From the NCBI GenBank assembly GCA_964417785.1, contig CAYQJO010000079.1:1-16859 (forward strand): 16,859 nucleotides of DNA. The letters run 5' to 3'. Of this stretch, positions 6,980 through 14,153 are shown one piece after another. Positions within the stretch are counted from its first letter, which is position 1. Each line of letters opens with the position of its first letter. Position numbers and translations under genes: made by a program. The notes beneath the pieces are model-generated. The model was not told the DNA's origin. It worked only from the letters and a program-made list of their open reading frames with translations, and did no database searches. This DNA comes from DAOTUL01 sp034437435 (GTDB lineage Bacteria > Chloroflexota > Anaerolineae > Aggregatilineales > Phototrophicaceae).

Positions 6980-8051
6980 ACCCTACTACGGCGGCAGCCA
7001 TCGCGCCTGGGTGGATGGCTACTGCCAACACACACAGCACGACATCACCCTGCTCACCCTGCCGGCACAGTTCTGGAAGTGGCGCATGCAGGGCGGTGCG
7101 GTCACTCTGGCACGGATGCTGCACGAACGAGACCTGCGACCAGATATCATCCTGGCATCAGATATGTTCAACCTGGCTACATTTCGGGCGCTAACACCCG
7201 ATCTGAACTGCCCGGTGCTGCTGTATTTCCACGAGACACAGCTTACCTATCCGCAAAACAGCCGCCAAAAGCACGGGTGGCAGTATGGATTCGTGAACTA
7301 TATCAGCGCACTGGCTGCCGATGCTGTGTATTTCAACAGTCGCTATCATCATGACGCCTTCTTCGCCATCCTGCCAAATATGCTCAAGCACTTTGGTGAC
7401 TACAACGAACTGGTAACGGTTGATACACTGCGACAAAAATCCGATGTCCTGCCGCTCGGTCTCGATTTGAAGCGCTATGATACCTTTGCCAGACCGTCCC
7501 GGTCAGATGGGCCGCCCATCATCTTGTGGAATCACCGATGGGAAGAGGATAAGGACCCTGGCGCGTTCTTCCATACGCTCTACCGGTTGGCTGACGAGGG
7601 GATCGCTTTTCGTGTCGCCATCACTGGCGAGAATTTCCGCCAGCAGCCGGTCGAATTTGAAACGGCTCGCGACCGCCTGGGCGAACGGGTCATCCAGTAC
7701 GGTTTCATGCCCGATTTCGCCAGTTACGCCCGACTCTTGTGGGAGGCTGACTACGTAGTCAGCACGGCCAACCAGGACTTCTTCGGTGGGGCCGTCGCCG
7801 AAGCCATCTACTGTGGTTGTGTGCCGGTCCTGCCGGGTCGGCTCAATTACCCGGATTTACTACCAGAGAGTACCCGCGAAGCCTGCCTGTATTCCAACTC
7901 GGCGCTCTATTGGCGGCTGCGTTCGTTTCTTATGGGTGAGACAGCCGTCGATACCGGCCCACTGCGTCAATACGTGACTCAATTTGATTGGGCGCATATG
8001 GCCCCCATCTACGATGGGATGCTCTCTTCGCTCATCAACACTGGCGCGTAA
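6960..8051 (+). CDS. tRNA-queuosine alpha-mannosyltransferase (QTMAN/GTDC1, DUF3524) homologue
   Basis: The product is 363 aa, a GT-B fold glycosyltransferase. The N-terminus, VLLIEPYYGGSHRAWVDG (3-20), followed by TLPAQFWKWRM (33-43), is the DUF3524 signature found in animal GTDC1, now known as QTMAN, which mannosylates queuosine in tRNA-Asp. Also seen: FHETQLTYPQ (90-99), the C-terminal donor-site entry LWNHRWEEDKDP (189-200), and the nucleotide-sugar region STANQDFFGGAVAEAIYCGC (268-287), which continues into VPVLP and LNYPDLLP. Length matches the family core. The start at 6960 lies within the end of the BTAD gene; an AGG nine bases upstream and the position of the signature at residue 3 support it, while an upstream start at 6888 would add 24 unrelated residues. 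Family membership is clear; tRNA-queuosine as substrate in this bacterium is inferred. Confidence 0.88.
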   Translation: MQVLLIEPYYGGSHRAWVDGYCQHTQHDITLLTLPAQFWKWRMQGGAVTLARMLHERDLRPDIILASDMFNLATFRALTPDLNCPVLLYFHETQLTYPQNSRQKHGWQYGFVNYISALAADAVYFNSRYHHDAFFAILPNMLKHFGDYNELVTVDTLRQKSDVLPLGLDLKRYDTFARPSRSDGPPIILWNHRWEEDKDPGAFFHTLYRLADEGIAFRVAITGENFRQQPVEFETARDRLGERVIQYGFMPDFASYARLLWEADYVVSTANQDFFGGAVAEAIYCGCVPVLPGRLNYPDLLPESTREACLYSNSALYWRLRSFLMGETAVDTGPLRQYVTQFDWAHMAPIYDGMLSSLINTGA

Positions 8052-10477
8052 AGCGGCAAATACTCGACCACCATCTCCACGACTTCGTTCTTGCGCGACA
8101 TAGAGAACACATCTTTGCCACCAGCACGCCCACGCTTGGCCTCCTCGGCAACACCAATGCTCATATACTTGGGCTTACCTTTATTGGAAAGCACGATAAT
8201 CATGTCGCTCTTCTTGCCCACCGCCGTCGCAGCCACCTCGCGGCTGGTGCTGGACAGGCGCATGGTGATAACGCCTCCACCCGCACGTCCCTGGGTGGGA
8301 TACTCGTCTACGGGCGATATTTTGGCGATCCCGTTGTCGGTGATGGTCCACACATACTGCCCGGCGACCGCAATATTGGCCCCGACTACCCGATTGCGCT
8401 GGCCTAATAACTTGATCCCACGAATACCACCAGCCTGTAACCCGGTCGGTCGCACCTCGCTTTCCTTAAAGCGAATCGACTGCGCCTGATCGGTCGTCAG
8501 AATGACTTCATCATTGCCGCTGGTGGTGAAAACCCGGAGCATGGCGTCATCGCCATTCACATTCATCACCGTGAACACTCTGGAGGTCATCCCCGGCACA
8601 TCGACCATACGGACCCGTTTAACCTGCCCCATCTGGCTGACCATGAACAGATAGCCGCTTTCGACCGGCGGCAGACTCAACAGGCCGACAATGGCGGCAC
8701 CTGCTGGCAGACCGCACAGGTCGCTGAAGGCACCACCATCGGCGGGTTCCTCTACCTGGGCTAGCTGCTGCACCGGAACCGTTGCACACTCACCATCCGA
8801 CGAGAACAGATACAACGTCTGTGCCGTTGTTCCCTGGACGATGAAACGCGGCGGCTGGCGTGTGTTGGTGGTCACTTTGGGCGGCGCATCATCCAGGCTG
8901 CGGGCCAGCTTGCCGTCTGTCGTTAGCGTGATCCAGGTTGTCTCCGCCGGCATCATGAGGTCTTCGATACTGGCGCTGCTGACAGTTGCACCCACAATGA
9001 CAGTCCGGCGGCCGTCCACATAAGCCGACTTTATCATGGTCAGCTCCTCGTTGATGACCTCACGCATCTTCTGCGGACTCTTCAGCAGCCCTTCCAGATA
9101 CTTGATAAGCTTGACCTTTTCCTTGTGTTCCTCAGCGATTTTCTTGCGTTCGAGCGAAGCCAACCGCCGAAGCTGCATATCCAGAATGGCCTGGGCCTGA
9201 ATTTCGGTCACGTCCAGTCGCTTGACCAGGTTATTGCGGGCCGTCTCCACCGTTTGCGACCGACGGATGATCTGAATCGCCTCGTCCAGGTTATCGAGCG
9301 CCTTGAGCAGACCTTCCAGAATATGCGCCCGCTCCCGCGCTCGCTTGAGATCGTATTCACTGCGGCGGCGCACAATTTCCTGGCGATGGTCGAGATAAAC
9401 CCGGAGCGCCTGCTTGAGCGTCAGCAAACGCGGCTGTCCATCGACCAGCGCCAGCATACGGATGCTGAAGGTATCCTGCATCGGTGTCAGCCGGAACAGG
9501 TTGACCAGGACATCGTTGGCGTCCACGCCGCGCTGAAGATCAATAACGATGCGCATACCGTTACGGTCGGATTCGTCGCGCATATCGGCCAGCCCTTCGA
9601 GCTTGCCCGACTGCACCAGCGAGGCTACCCGCTCAATCAAAGTGGTCTTGTTAACCTGATACGGCAGTTCACTGACGACGATCCGCTGCTTGCCCCGGCC
9701 CATCTCCTCCATGTGGACTTTGGCCCGCACGGTGATCTTGCCCTGGCCGGTGGCATAGGCAGTTTTGAGCGTGTCCGCCTCGTCTCCGCCATCCCGATGG
9801 CGATACACCACACCGCCAGTCGGAAAATCCGGGCCTTTGATGAAAGTCATCAGGTCTTCAACGCTGATGTCGTCCAGTTTGTTCCAGTTGTTCAACATAT
9901 GGACCAGCGCGTCGCAAACTTCGCCCAGGTTGTGCGGCGGGACATTGGTGGACATGCCCACTGCGATACCCGACGCACCATTAACCAGCAAATTCGGGAT
10001 ACTGGCGGGCAAGACCTCCGGCTCTTCCAGACTGCCGTCGAAGTTCTCCTCGAAATCAACCGTGTCTTTGTCAATATCGACCAGGAGTTCCTCACCGAGT
10101 TCGTGCATGCGAGCTTCGGTATAACGCATGGCCGCCGCGCTGTCACCATCAATACTGCCGAAGTTACCCTGCCCATCGACCAGCATATAGCGCATAGAGA
10201 AGTCCTGCGCCATGCGCACCATTGCCTCATAGACTGCCTGATCGCCGTGCGGGTGGTATTTACCCAGCACCTCACCGACGATACGAGCGCTTTTCTTATA
10301 GGCCGTATCTGACCGCAAACCCATATCGTGCATGGCATATAGAATGCGCCGGTGAACCGGCTTCAGACCGTCGCGTGCATCCGGTAACGCCCGCGAGACG
10401 ATCACGCTCATGGCGTAATCGAGATAAGCATCGCGCATTTCCTGCTCGATGTTGACACGTTGTATATCACCGATCAT
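8009..10477 (-). CDS. gyrA: DNA gyrase subunit A (type IIA topoisomerase A subunit)
   Basis: The product is 822 aa, normal for GyrA. With GyrB it cuts and passes duplex DNA to introduce negative supercoils. The breakage-reunion domain is complete: YLDYAMSVIVSRALPDARDG (18-37), KPVHRRILYAM, KYHPHGDQAVYEAMVRMAQ (73-91), and the catalytic tyrosine Tyr119 in AAAMRYTEARM. A long coiled coil (about 365-470) leads to the beta-pinwheel C-terminal domain (about 510-805). At the positions of E. coli Ser83 and Asp87 there are Gln80 and Glu84. No GyrA-box (QRRGGKG-like) appears in the first C-terminal blade; related QGRAGGG (729-735) and GRAGGKD (783-789) occur in late blades. ParC/topoisomerase IV is therefore an alternative name. 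The ATG has GAGG six bases upstream. The last 43 bp overlap the convergent glycosyltransferase gene. Confidence 0.93.
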   Translation of the reverse strand: MIGDIQRVNIEQEMRDAYLDYAMSVIVSRALPDARDGLKPVHRRILYAMHDMGLRSDTAYKKSARIVGEVLGKYHPHGDQAVYEAMVRMAQDFSMRYMLVDGQGNFGSIDGDSAAAMRYTEARMHELGEELLVDIDKDTVDFEENFDGSLEEPEVLPASIPNLLVNGASGIAVGMSTNVPPHNLGEVCDALVHMLNNWNKLDDISVEDLMTFIKGPDFPTGGVVYRHRDGGDEADTLKTAYATGQGKITVRAKVHMEEMGRGKQRIVVSELPYQVNKTTLIERVASLVQSGKLEGLADMRDESDRNGMRIVIDLQRGVDANDVLVNLFRLTPMQDTFSIRMLALVDGQPRLLTLKQALRVYLDHRQEIVRRRSEYDLKRARERAHILEGLLKALDNLDEAIQIIRRSQTVETARNNLVKRLDVTEIQAQAILDMQLRRLASLERKKIAEEHKEKVKLIKYLEGLLKSPQKMREVINEELTMIKSAYVDGRRTVIVGATVSSASIEDLMMPAETTWITLTTDGKLARSLDDAPPKVTTNTRQPPRFIVQGTTAQTLYLFSSDGECATVPVQQLAQVEEPADGGAFSDLCGLPAGAAIVGLLSLPPVESGYLFMVSQMGQVKRVRMVDVPGMTSRVFTVMNVNGDDAMLRVFTTSGNDEVILTTDQAQSIRFKESEVRPTGLQAGGIRGIKLLGQRNRVVGANIAVAGQYVWTITDNGIAKISPVDEYPTQGRAGGGVITMRLSSTSREVAATAVGKKSDMIIVLSNKGKPKYMSIGVAEEAKRGRAGGKDVFSMSRKNEVVEMVVEYLPLYAPVLMSEESIPS

Positions 10478-10497
10478 GGTTGGCCTCGAAATGAAAT

Positions 10498-10535
10498 ACA
10501 GGCGGCGTCATTCTAGTGATGTGGCAACCGCCTGT
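10498..10535. promoter_or_regulatory. Inverted repeat across gyrA P2 (candidate operator)
   Basis: ACAGGCGG (10498-10505) and CCGCCTGT (10528-10535) are perfect reverse complements separated by 22 bp. The arms are offset by 30 bp, close to three helical turns. One arm overlaps the -35 and the other the predicted transcription start. Because the upstream arm is outside the P2 transcript, a DNA-level operator fits better than an RNA hairpin for that promoter. Confidence 0.4.
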
Positions 10536-10538
10536 CAA
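10510..10538 (-). promoter_or_regulatory. Proximal gyrA promoter (P2)
   Basis: On the minus strand TTGACA (10538-10533, perfect) and TAGAAT (10515-10510, 5/6) are separated by exactly 17 bp. This predicts a transcript start near 10503 and a leader of about 25 nt. An 8 bp inverted repeat, CCGCCTGT/ACAGGCGG, brackets the -10 and overlaps the -35. Confidence 0.8.
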
Positions 10539-10543
10539 ATTAA

Positions 10544-10562
10544 CGAACAGAATTTATGTTCG
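10544..10562. promoter_or_regulatory. Palindrome between accB and gyrA
   Basis: CGAACA (10544-10549) and TGTTCG (10557-10562) form a perfect 6 bp inverted repeat with a 7 bp spacer. It sits immediately downstream of the P1 -10 element, at that promoter's expected transcription start. It may be an operator, or a weak terminator for the carboxylase operon (minus-strand TTAATTT follows the stem). Confidence 0.35.
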
Positions 10563-10591
10563 ATTATAGCACAGGTTTAGCTGGATTCCAA
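10563..10591 (-). promoter_or_regulatory. Distal gyrA promoter (P1), extended -10
   Basis: On the minus strand TTGGAA (10591-10586, 4/6) lies inside the last codons of the biotin carrier gene. Seventeen bp later comes a perfect TATAAT (10568-10563) preceded by TG, giving the extended form TGCTATAAT. An identical nonamer occurs upstream of the second BTAD gene (16759-16751). Confidence 0.75.
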
Positions 10592-11077
10592 CTCGACTTC
10601 CAGCAGGTACGCATCCTTATCGACGGTCTGCCCGGCTTCGACCGCGACCGCCTTGACGACCCCATCCACCGGCGCTTTGAGTTCGTTCTGCATCTTCATC
10701 GATTCCAGGACGATCACCGTTTCGCCAGCCTTTACTGTCTGGCCGACTTCGACCCGTACAGCGACGATCAACCCTGGCATGGGCGCGTGCAACTCACCAG
10801 ATGCCAGCATCAATCCGCCACGACGCTGCGCCATCAGCATCGCCCGTTCGTCAAGCACCTGACCTTCGTATAACCGTCCTTCGACCAGTACGGAATAGGA
10901 CCCACGATCCGACTCGATCACCAAATCCATGCTTTTGTGATCGGTAATGATCGAATACAGCGACGGTCCCAGTGGCAAAAAATCGACCTGGCGCGGTTCA
11001 CCGTTCACCTTGAGATTGCCATCGTTGTCGATCTCAATCTCGAACTGCTGGTTGTTGATTATAGCGAGGTATTTCAT
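10577..11077 (-). CDS. Biotin carboxyl carrier subunit of acyl-CoA carboxylase
   Basis: The product is 166 aa. The C-terminal biotinyl domain (about 95-166) contains HAPMPGLIVAV...GQTVKAGE and the biotin-attachment motif ESMKMQNEL, with Lys128 as the biotinylated residue. Residues 1-90 form a beta-rich region like the BT/linker-type segment seen in biotin carriers of propionyl-CoA-type carboxylases, rather than the Ala/Pro-rich linker of E. coli AccB. It carries carboxybiotin from the biotin carboxylase to the carboxyltransferase. I start at the ATG at 11075-11077, which shares ATGA with the stop of the upstream biotin carboxylase; a GTG at 11105-11107 would overlap that gene further. It is the last gene of the five-gene operon. 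Confidence 0.93.
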   Translation of the reverse strand: MKYLAIINNQQFEIEIDNDGNLKVNGEPRQVDFLPLGPSLYSIITDHKSMDLVIESDRGSYSVLVEGRLYEGQVLDERAMLMAQRRGGLMLASGELHAPMPGLIVAVRVEVGQTVKAGETVIVLESMKMQNELKAPVDGVVKAVAVEAGQTVDKDAYLLEVELESS

Positions 11078-12597
11078 CTTTGCATTCGCTCCCAACGGGA
11101 CATCCACTTCCAGTTACTCGCATCGCGTTTGGGCGCATTGACCACCTGCGTCGCCATGCGACGCTGACGATGTGCGTGCAGAGTTGCCGCAATCGCTGCG
11201 ATTTCCAGGTCCTCATCGGTGGGGTCCTCCTCGTAGGTATGCATACTGAAGCGCGACTCCACAAAATTGATGTCGATCTGCCCGGCGATAAAGCTGAAGC
11301 TGTTGAGCAAATTCAAATGAAAGGGGATATTATGCTTGACCCCCATGATCGTGTACTCCGCCAGCGCCCGCCGCATACGCAACATGGCTTCGGAGCGCGT
11401 CTCGCCCCAGGTAATCAACTTGGAAATCATACTGTCGTAGTAGGGCGAAATCTCCGAACCGGGATAGACGCCCCGATCCACCCGTACCCCCGGTCCCGAT
11501 GGTGACACCATCGTCGTGATGCGACCAACCGATGGCATGAAGTTCGCATAGGGGTCCTCGGCGTTGATGCGGCACTCGATGGCCCAACCTTTCGGATCGA
11601 GCAGGCTGGCCGCCGGTGACATGCGCCGTCCACGTGCGATACGGATTTGCTCACGCACCAGGTCCACACCGGAGACCAGTTCCGTCACCGGATGCTCAAC
11701 CTGCAAACGGGTGTTCATTTCCAGGAAATAGAAGTTCCTATCACGGTCTACCAGACACTCAATCGTCCCGGCGTTGACATAGCCCACGGCCTCGGCGGCA
11801 GCAATCGCCATTTTGCCCATGCGCTCGCGGAACTCACGGTCCATCACCACACTGGGCGCTTCTTCCACCAGCTTCTGGTGCCGCCGCTGGATGCTGCACT
11901 CGCGCTCGCCTAGATGAATGGTATTGCCGTGCGTATCCGCCAGAATTTGAAATTCGATATGGCGTGCCCCCACCAGCAGCTTTTCCAGGTACATATCGCC
12001 GTTGCCAAAGGCGCTTTCGGCTTCACGGCGGGCGGTCGCCAGCGCTTCGGAGAAATTCGCTGGATCATGTACCGCCCGCATCCCCTTGCCACCACCTCCG
12101 GCGACGGCCTTAATCAAGGCCGGGAAGCCAATCTTCTCGGCTGCTGCCATCAGTTCCGCATCGGAAAGGCCAGCCTCGGTGCCGGGAATCAGCGGGACAT
12201 TGTTCCGCTGAACCGCCACACGGGCCGAGTGCTTATCGCCCATAGTAGCGATGGCACCCGGCGGCGGACCGATCCACGTCAGCCCGTCGTCGATCACCTG
12301 CTGCGCGAAATCGGCGTTTTCCGCCAGAAAGCCATAGCCTGGATGAACGGCATCCGCGCCAGTTTTACGGGCCGCCTCGATCAACCCATCCATCCGCAGA
12401 TAGCTCTCACGCGGTGGCGGTGGCCCGATATAGACGGCCTCATCAGCATAACGCACATGGAGCGCAGCCCGGTCGGCATCGGAGTAGACGGCAACAGTGG
12501 GAATCCCTAAGTCGCGGCAGGCCCGGATGATCCGCACGGCAATTTCGCCCCGGTTGGCGATCAATATCTTGTTTATCCTGGTCGATTGTTCGCTCAT
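11074..12597 (-). CDS. accC: Biotin carboxylase subunit of acyl-CoA carboxylase
   Basis: The product is 507 aa. It carboxylates biotin on the carrier protein using ATP and bicarbonate. Seen: the N-terminal KILIANRGEIAVRIIRA (10-26), AVHPGYGFLAEN (83-94), the ATP-grasp glycine loop KAVAGGGGKGMR (163-174), ERECSIQRRHQKLVEEAPS (231-249), and the metal/catalytic stretch FLEMNTRLQVEHPVTE (291-306) with Glu293, Asn295 and Arg297. The C-terminal biotin-carboxylase domain follows. At 507 aa it is about 50 residues longer than E. coli AccC, the extra being a charged tail (from about 455). AAAGGAG overlaps the preceding carboxyltransferase stop and lies six bases before the ATG. The stop overlaps the carrier-protein start (ATGA). 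Confidence 0.95.
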   Translation of the reverse strand: MSEQSTRINKILIANRGEIAVRIIRACRDLGIPTVAVYSDADRAALHVRYADEAVYIGPPPPRESYLRMDGLIEAARKTGADAVHPGYGFLAENADFAQQVIDDGLTWIGPPPGAIATMGDKHSARVAVQRNNVPLIPGTEAGLSDAELMAAAEKIGFPALIKAVAGGGGKGMRAVHDPANFSEALATARREAESAFGNGDMYLEKLLVGARHIEFQILADTHGNTIHLGERECSIQRRHQKLVEEAPSVVMDREFRERMGKMAIAAAEAVGYVNAGTIECLVDRDRNFYFLEMNTRLQVEHPVTELVSGVDLVREQIRIARGRRMSPAASLLDPKGWAIECRINAEDPYANFMPSVGRITTMVSPSGPGVRVDRGVYPGSEISPYYDSMISKLITWGETRSEAMLRMRRALAEYTIMGVKHNIPFHLNLLNSFSFIAGQIDINFVESRFSMHTYEEDPTDEDLEIAAIAATLHAHRQRRMATQVVNAPKRDASNWKWMSRWERMQR

Positions 12598-12608
12598 AGC
12601 CGGCTCCT

Positions 12609-14153
12609 TTACAGCGGAATATTGCCGTGTTTCTTAGGCGGATTGTGATCGCGCTTGTTTTGCAGCACTTCCAGGCCGTTTATCAGGCGGGCGCGAGTCT
12701 CGTGCGGCTCGATAATGTCGTCGACAAAGCCCCGGCTGGCCGCGATATAGGGATTGGCGAAGGCATCACGATAATCCTGCGCCAACTGCTGCTTACGGGC
12801 GACCGGGTCTTCCGCTTCGGCAAGGTCGCGCCGGTAGATGATCTCGACCGCGCCCTCCGGCCCCATGACCGCAATTTCTGCTGTCGGCCACGCCAGATTG
12901 AGATCGCCACGAATATGCTTGCTGCTCATCACGCAGTACGCGCCGCCGTATGCCTTGCGCGTGGTCACGGTCAGCTTGGGGACAGTCGCCTCGCAGTAAG
13001 CGTAGAGCAACTTGGCACCCGACTTGATGATACCGTTATGCTCCTGATCGGTGCCGGGCATATAACCGGGAACATCGACAAAGGTCACAATCGGGATGTT
13101 GAACGAGTCACAGGTACGGATAAAACGGGCAGCTTTTTCGCTGGCTTTGATGTCCAACACACCGGCCAGCACCATCGGTTGGTTGGCGACAATGCCGACA
13201 CTATGACCGCCCAACCGGGCATAGCCGCACACGATATTCGCCCCATACGCCTCGTGGACCTCAAAGAACAGACCATCATCGACAATCAGATTGATGACCT
13301 CCTTCATGTCGTAGGGCTTATCCGGGCTGTCTGGCACAATCGTATCCAATGCGTCTTCCTCGCGCAGTGGATCGTCGGTTGCTGGTACGAAGGGTGGGTC
13401 TTCCATGTTGTTCTGCGGCAGATGGCTGAGCAGTTCGCGCACCATCATCAAGGACTGAGTTTCGTCGTCAGCGACGAGATGGCAGACCCCGCTCTTGCTG
13501 GCATGGACCGACGCCCCACCCAGGTCCTCGAACGATACATCCTCATTGAGGACCTGCTTGACCACATTCGGACCGGTGATAAACATGTAGCTGGTGTCCT
13601 TGACCATGATGGTAAAATCAGTCAGCGCCGGACTGTAGACGGCTCCACCGGCACACGGTCCCAGGATCACGCTGATTTGCGGAACCACACCACTCGCCAG
13701 CGTATTTTGCAGGAAAATCTCGGCATACCCGGCCAGACTCTCCACACCTTCCTGGATACGCGCACCGCCGCTGTCGTTCAATCCGATGACGGGCGCACCC
13801 GCCTTCATCGCCATTTCCATGATCTTGATGATCTTCTGTGCGTGGACTTCACTCAAACTACCACCCAGTACGGTGAAATCCTGCGAGTAGACGTAGACCA
13901 GACGGCCATCGACCGTCCCCCATCCGGTCACTACGCTGTCACCCAGATAGCGCTGCTTATCCAGGTTAAAATTGTGCGACCGGTGCTGGATAAAGGCATC
14001 GACTTCGCGGAAACTGCCAGGGTCCAGCAGAATATCGAGCCGCTCATAGGCCGTATTACGTCCTTTGTCACGCTGGCGCTGAACTCGTTCCGGACCACCC
14101 CCGGCACGGCTGGCTGCACGTTTCTCGCGCAGTTCCTCAATTTTCGGGTTCAT
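12609..14153 (-). CDS. Acyl-CoA (propionyl-CoA type) carboxylase carboxyltransferase subunit
   Basis: The product is 514 aa, the length of PccB/AccD5-type subunits. It transfers CO2 from carboxybiotin to an acyl-CoA. Seen: N-terminal KIEELREKR and TAYERLDILLDPGSF (34-48), the first crotonase-like half with NDSGGARIQEG (126-136) and the oxyanion-hole motif GPCAGGAVYSPA (165-176), then the second half with DVPGYMPGTDQEHNGI (360-375) and RKAYGGAYCVMSSKH (399-413). The residue after AYGGAY, Asp422 in Streptomyces PccB where it favours propionyl-CoA, is Cys407 here, so the substrate is uncertain (acetyl-, propionyl- or another acyl-CoA). I start at 14153: GGAG seven bases upstream, and ATGA overlap with the preceding membrane-protein stop. 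An upstream start at 14186 would add 11 residues lying inside that gene. Confidence 0.94.
   Translation of the reverse strand: MNPKIEELREKRAASRAGGGPERVQRQRDKGRNTAYERLDILLDPGSFREVDAFIQHRSHNFNLDKQRYLGDSVVTGWGTVDGRLVYVYSQDFTVLGGSLSEVHAQKIIKIMEMAMKAGAPVIGLNDSGGARIQEGVESLAGYAEIFLQNTLASGVVPQISVILGPCAGGAVYSPALTDFTIMVKDTSYMFITGPNVVKQVLNEDVSFEDLGGASVHASKSGVCHLVADDETQSLMMVRELLSHLPQNNMEDPPFVPATDDPLREEDALDTIVPDSPDKPYDMKEVINLIVDDGLFFEVHEAYGANIVCGYARLGGHSVGIVANQPMVLAGVLDIKASEKAARFIRTCDSFNIPIVTFVDVPGYMPGTDQEHNGIIKSGAKLLYAYCEATVPKLTVTTRKAYGGAYCVMSSKHIRGDLNLAWPTAEIAVMGPEGAVEIIYRRDLAEAEDPVARKQQLAQDYRDAFANPYIAASRGFVDDIIEPHETRARLINGLEVLQNKRDHNPPKKHGNIPL

Noticed and set aside
9125..10312. 395-codon open frame antisense to gyrA
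   Set aside because: Shadow frame over the conserved gyrase core; no independent signals.
10544..10562. LexA/SOS box, because CGAAC...GTTCG resembles the Gram-positive site
   Set aside because: The known site has a 4-base spacer between CGAAC and GTTCG; here the spacing is 9 bases, so only a generic palindrome is claimed.
11075..11107. GTG start ten codons upstream for the biotin carrier
   Set aside because: It lies within the biotin carboxylase gene; the ATGA overlap start is the usual coupling arrangement and fits the domain boundary.
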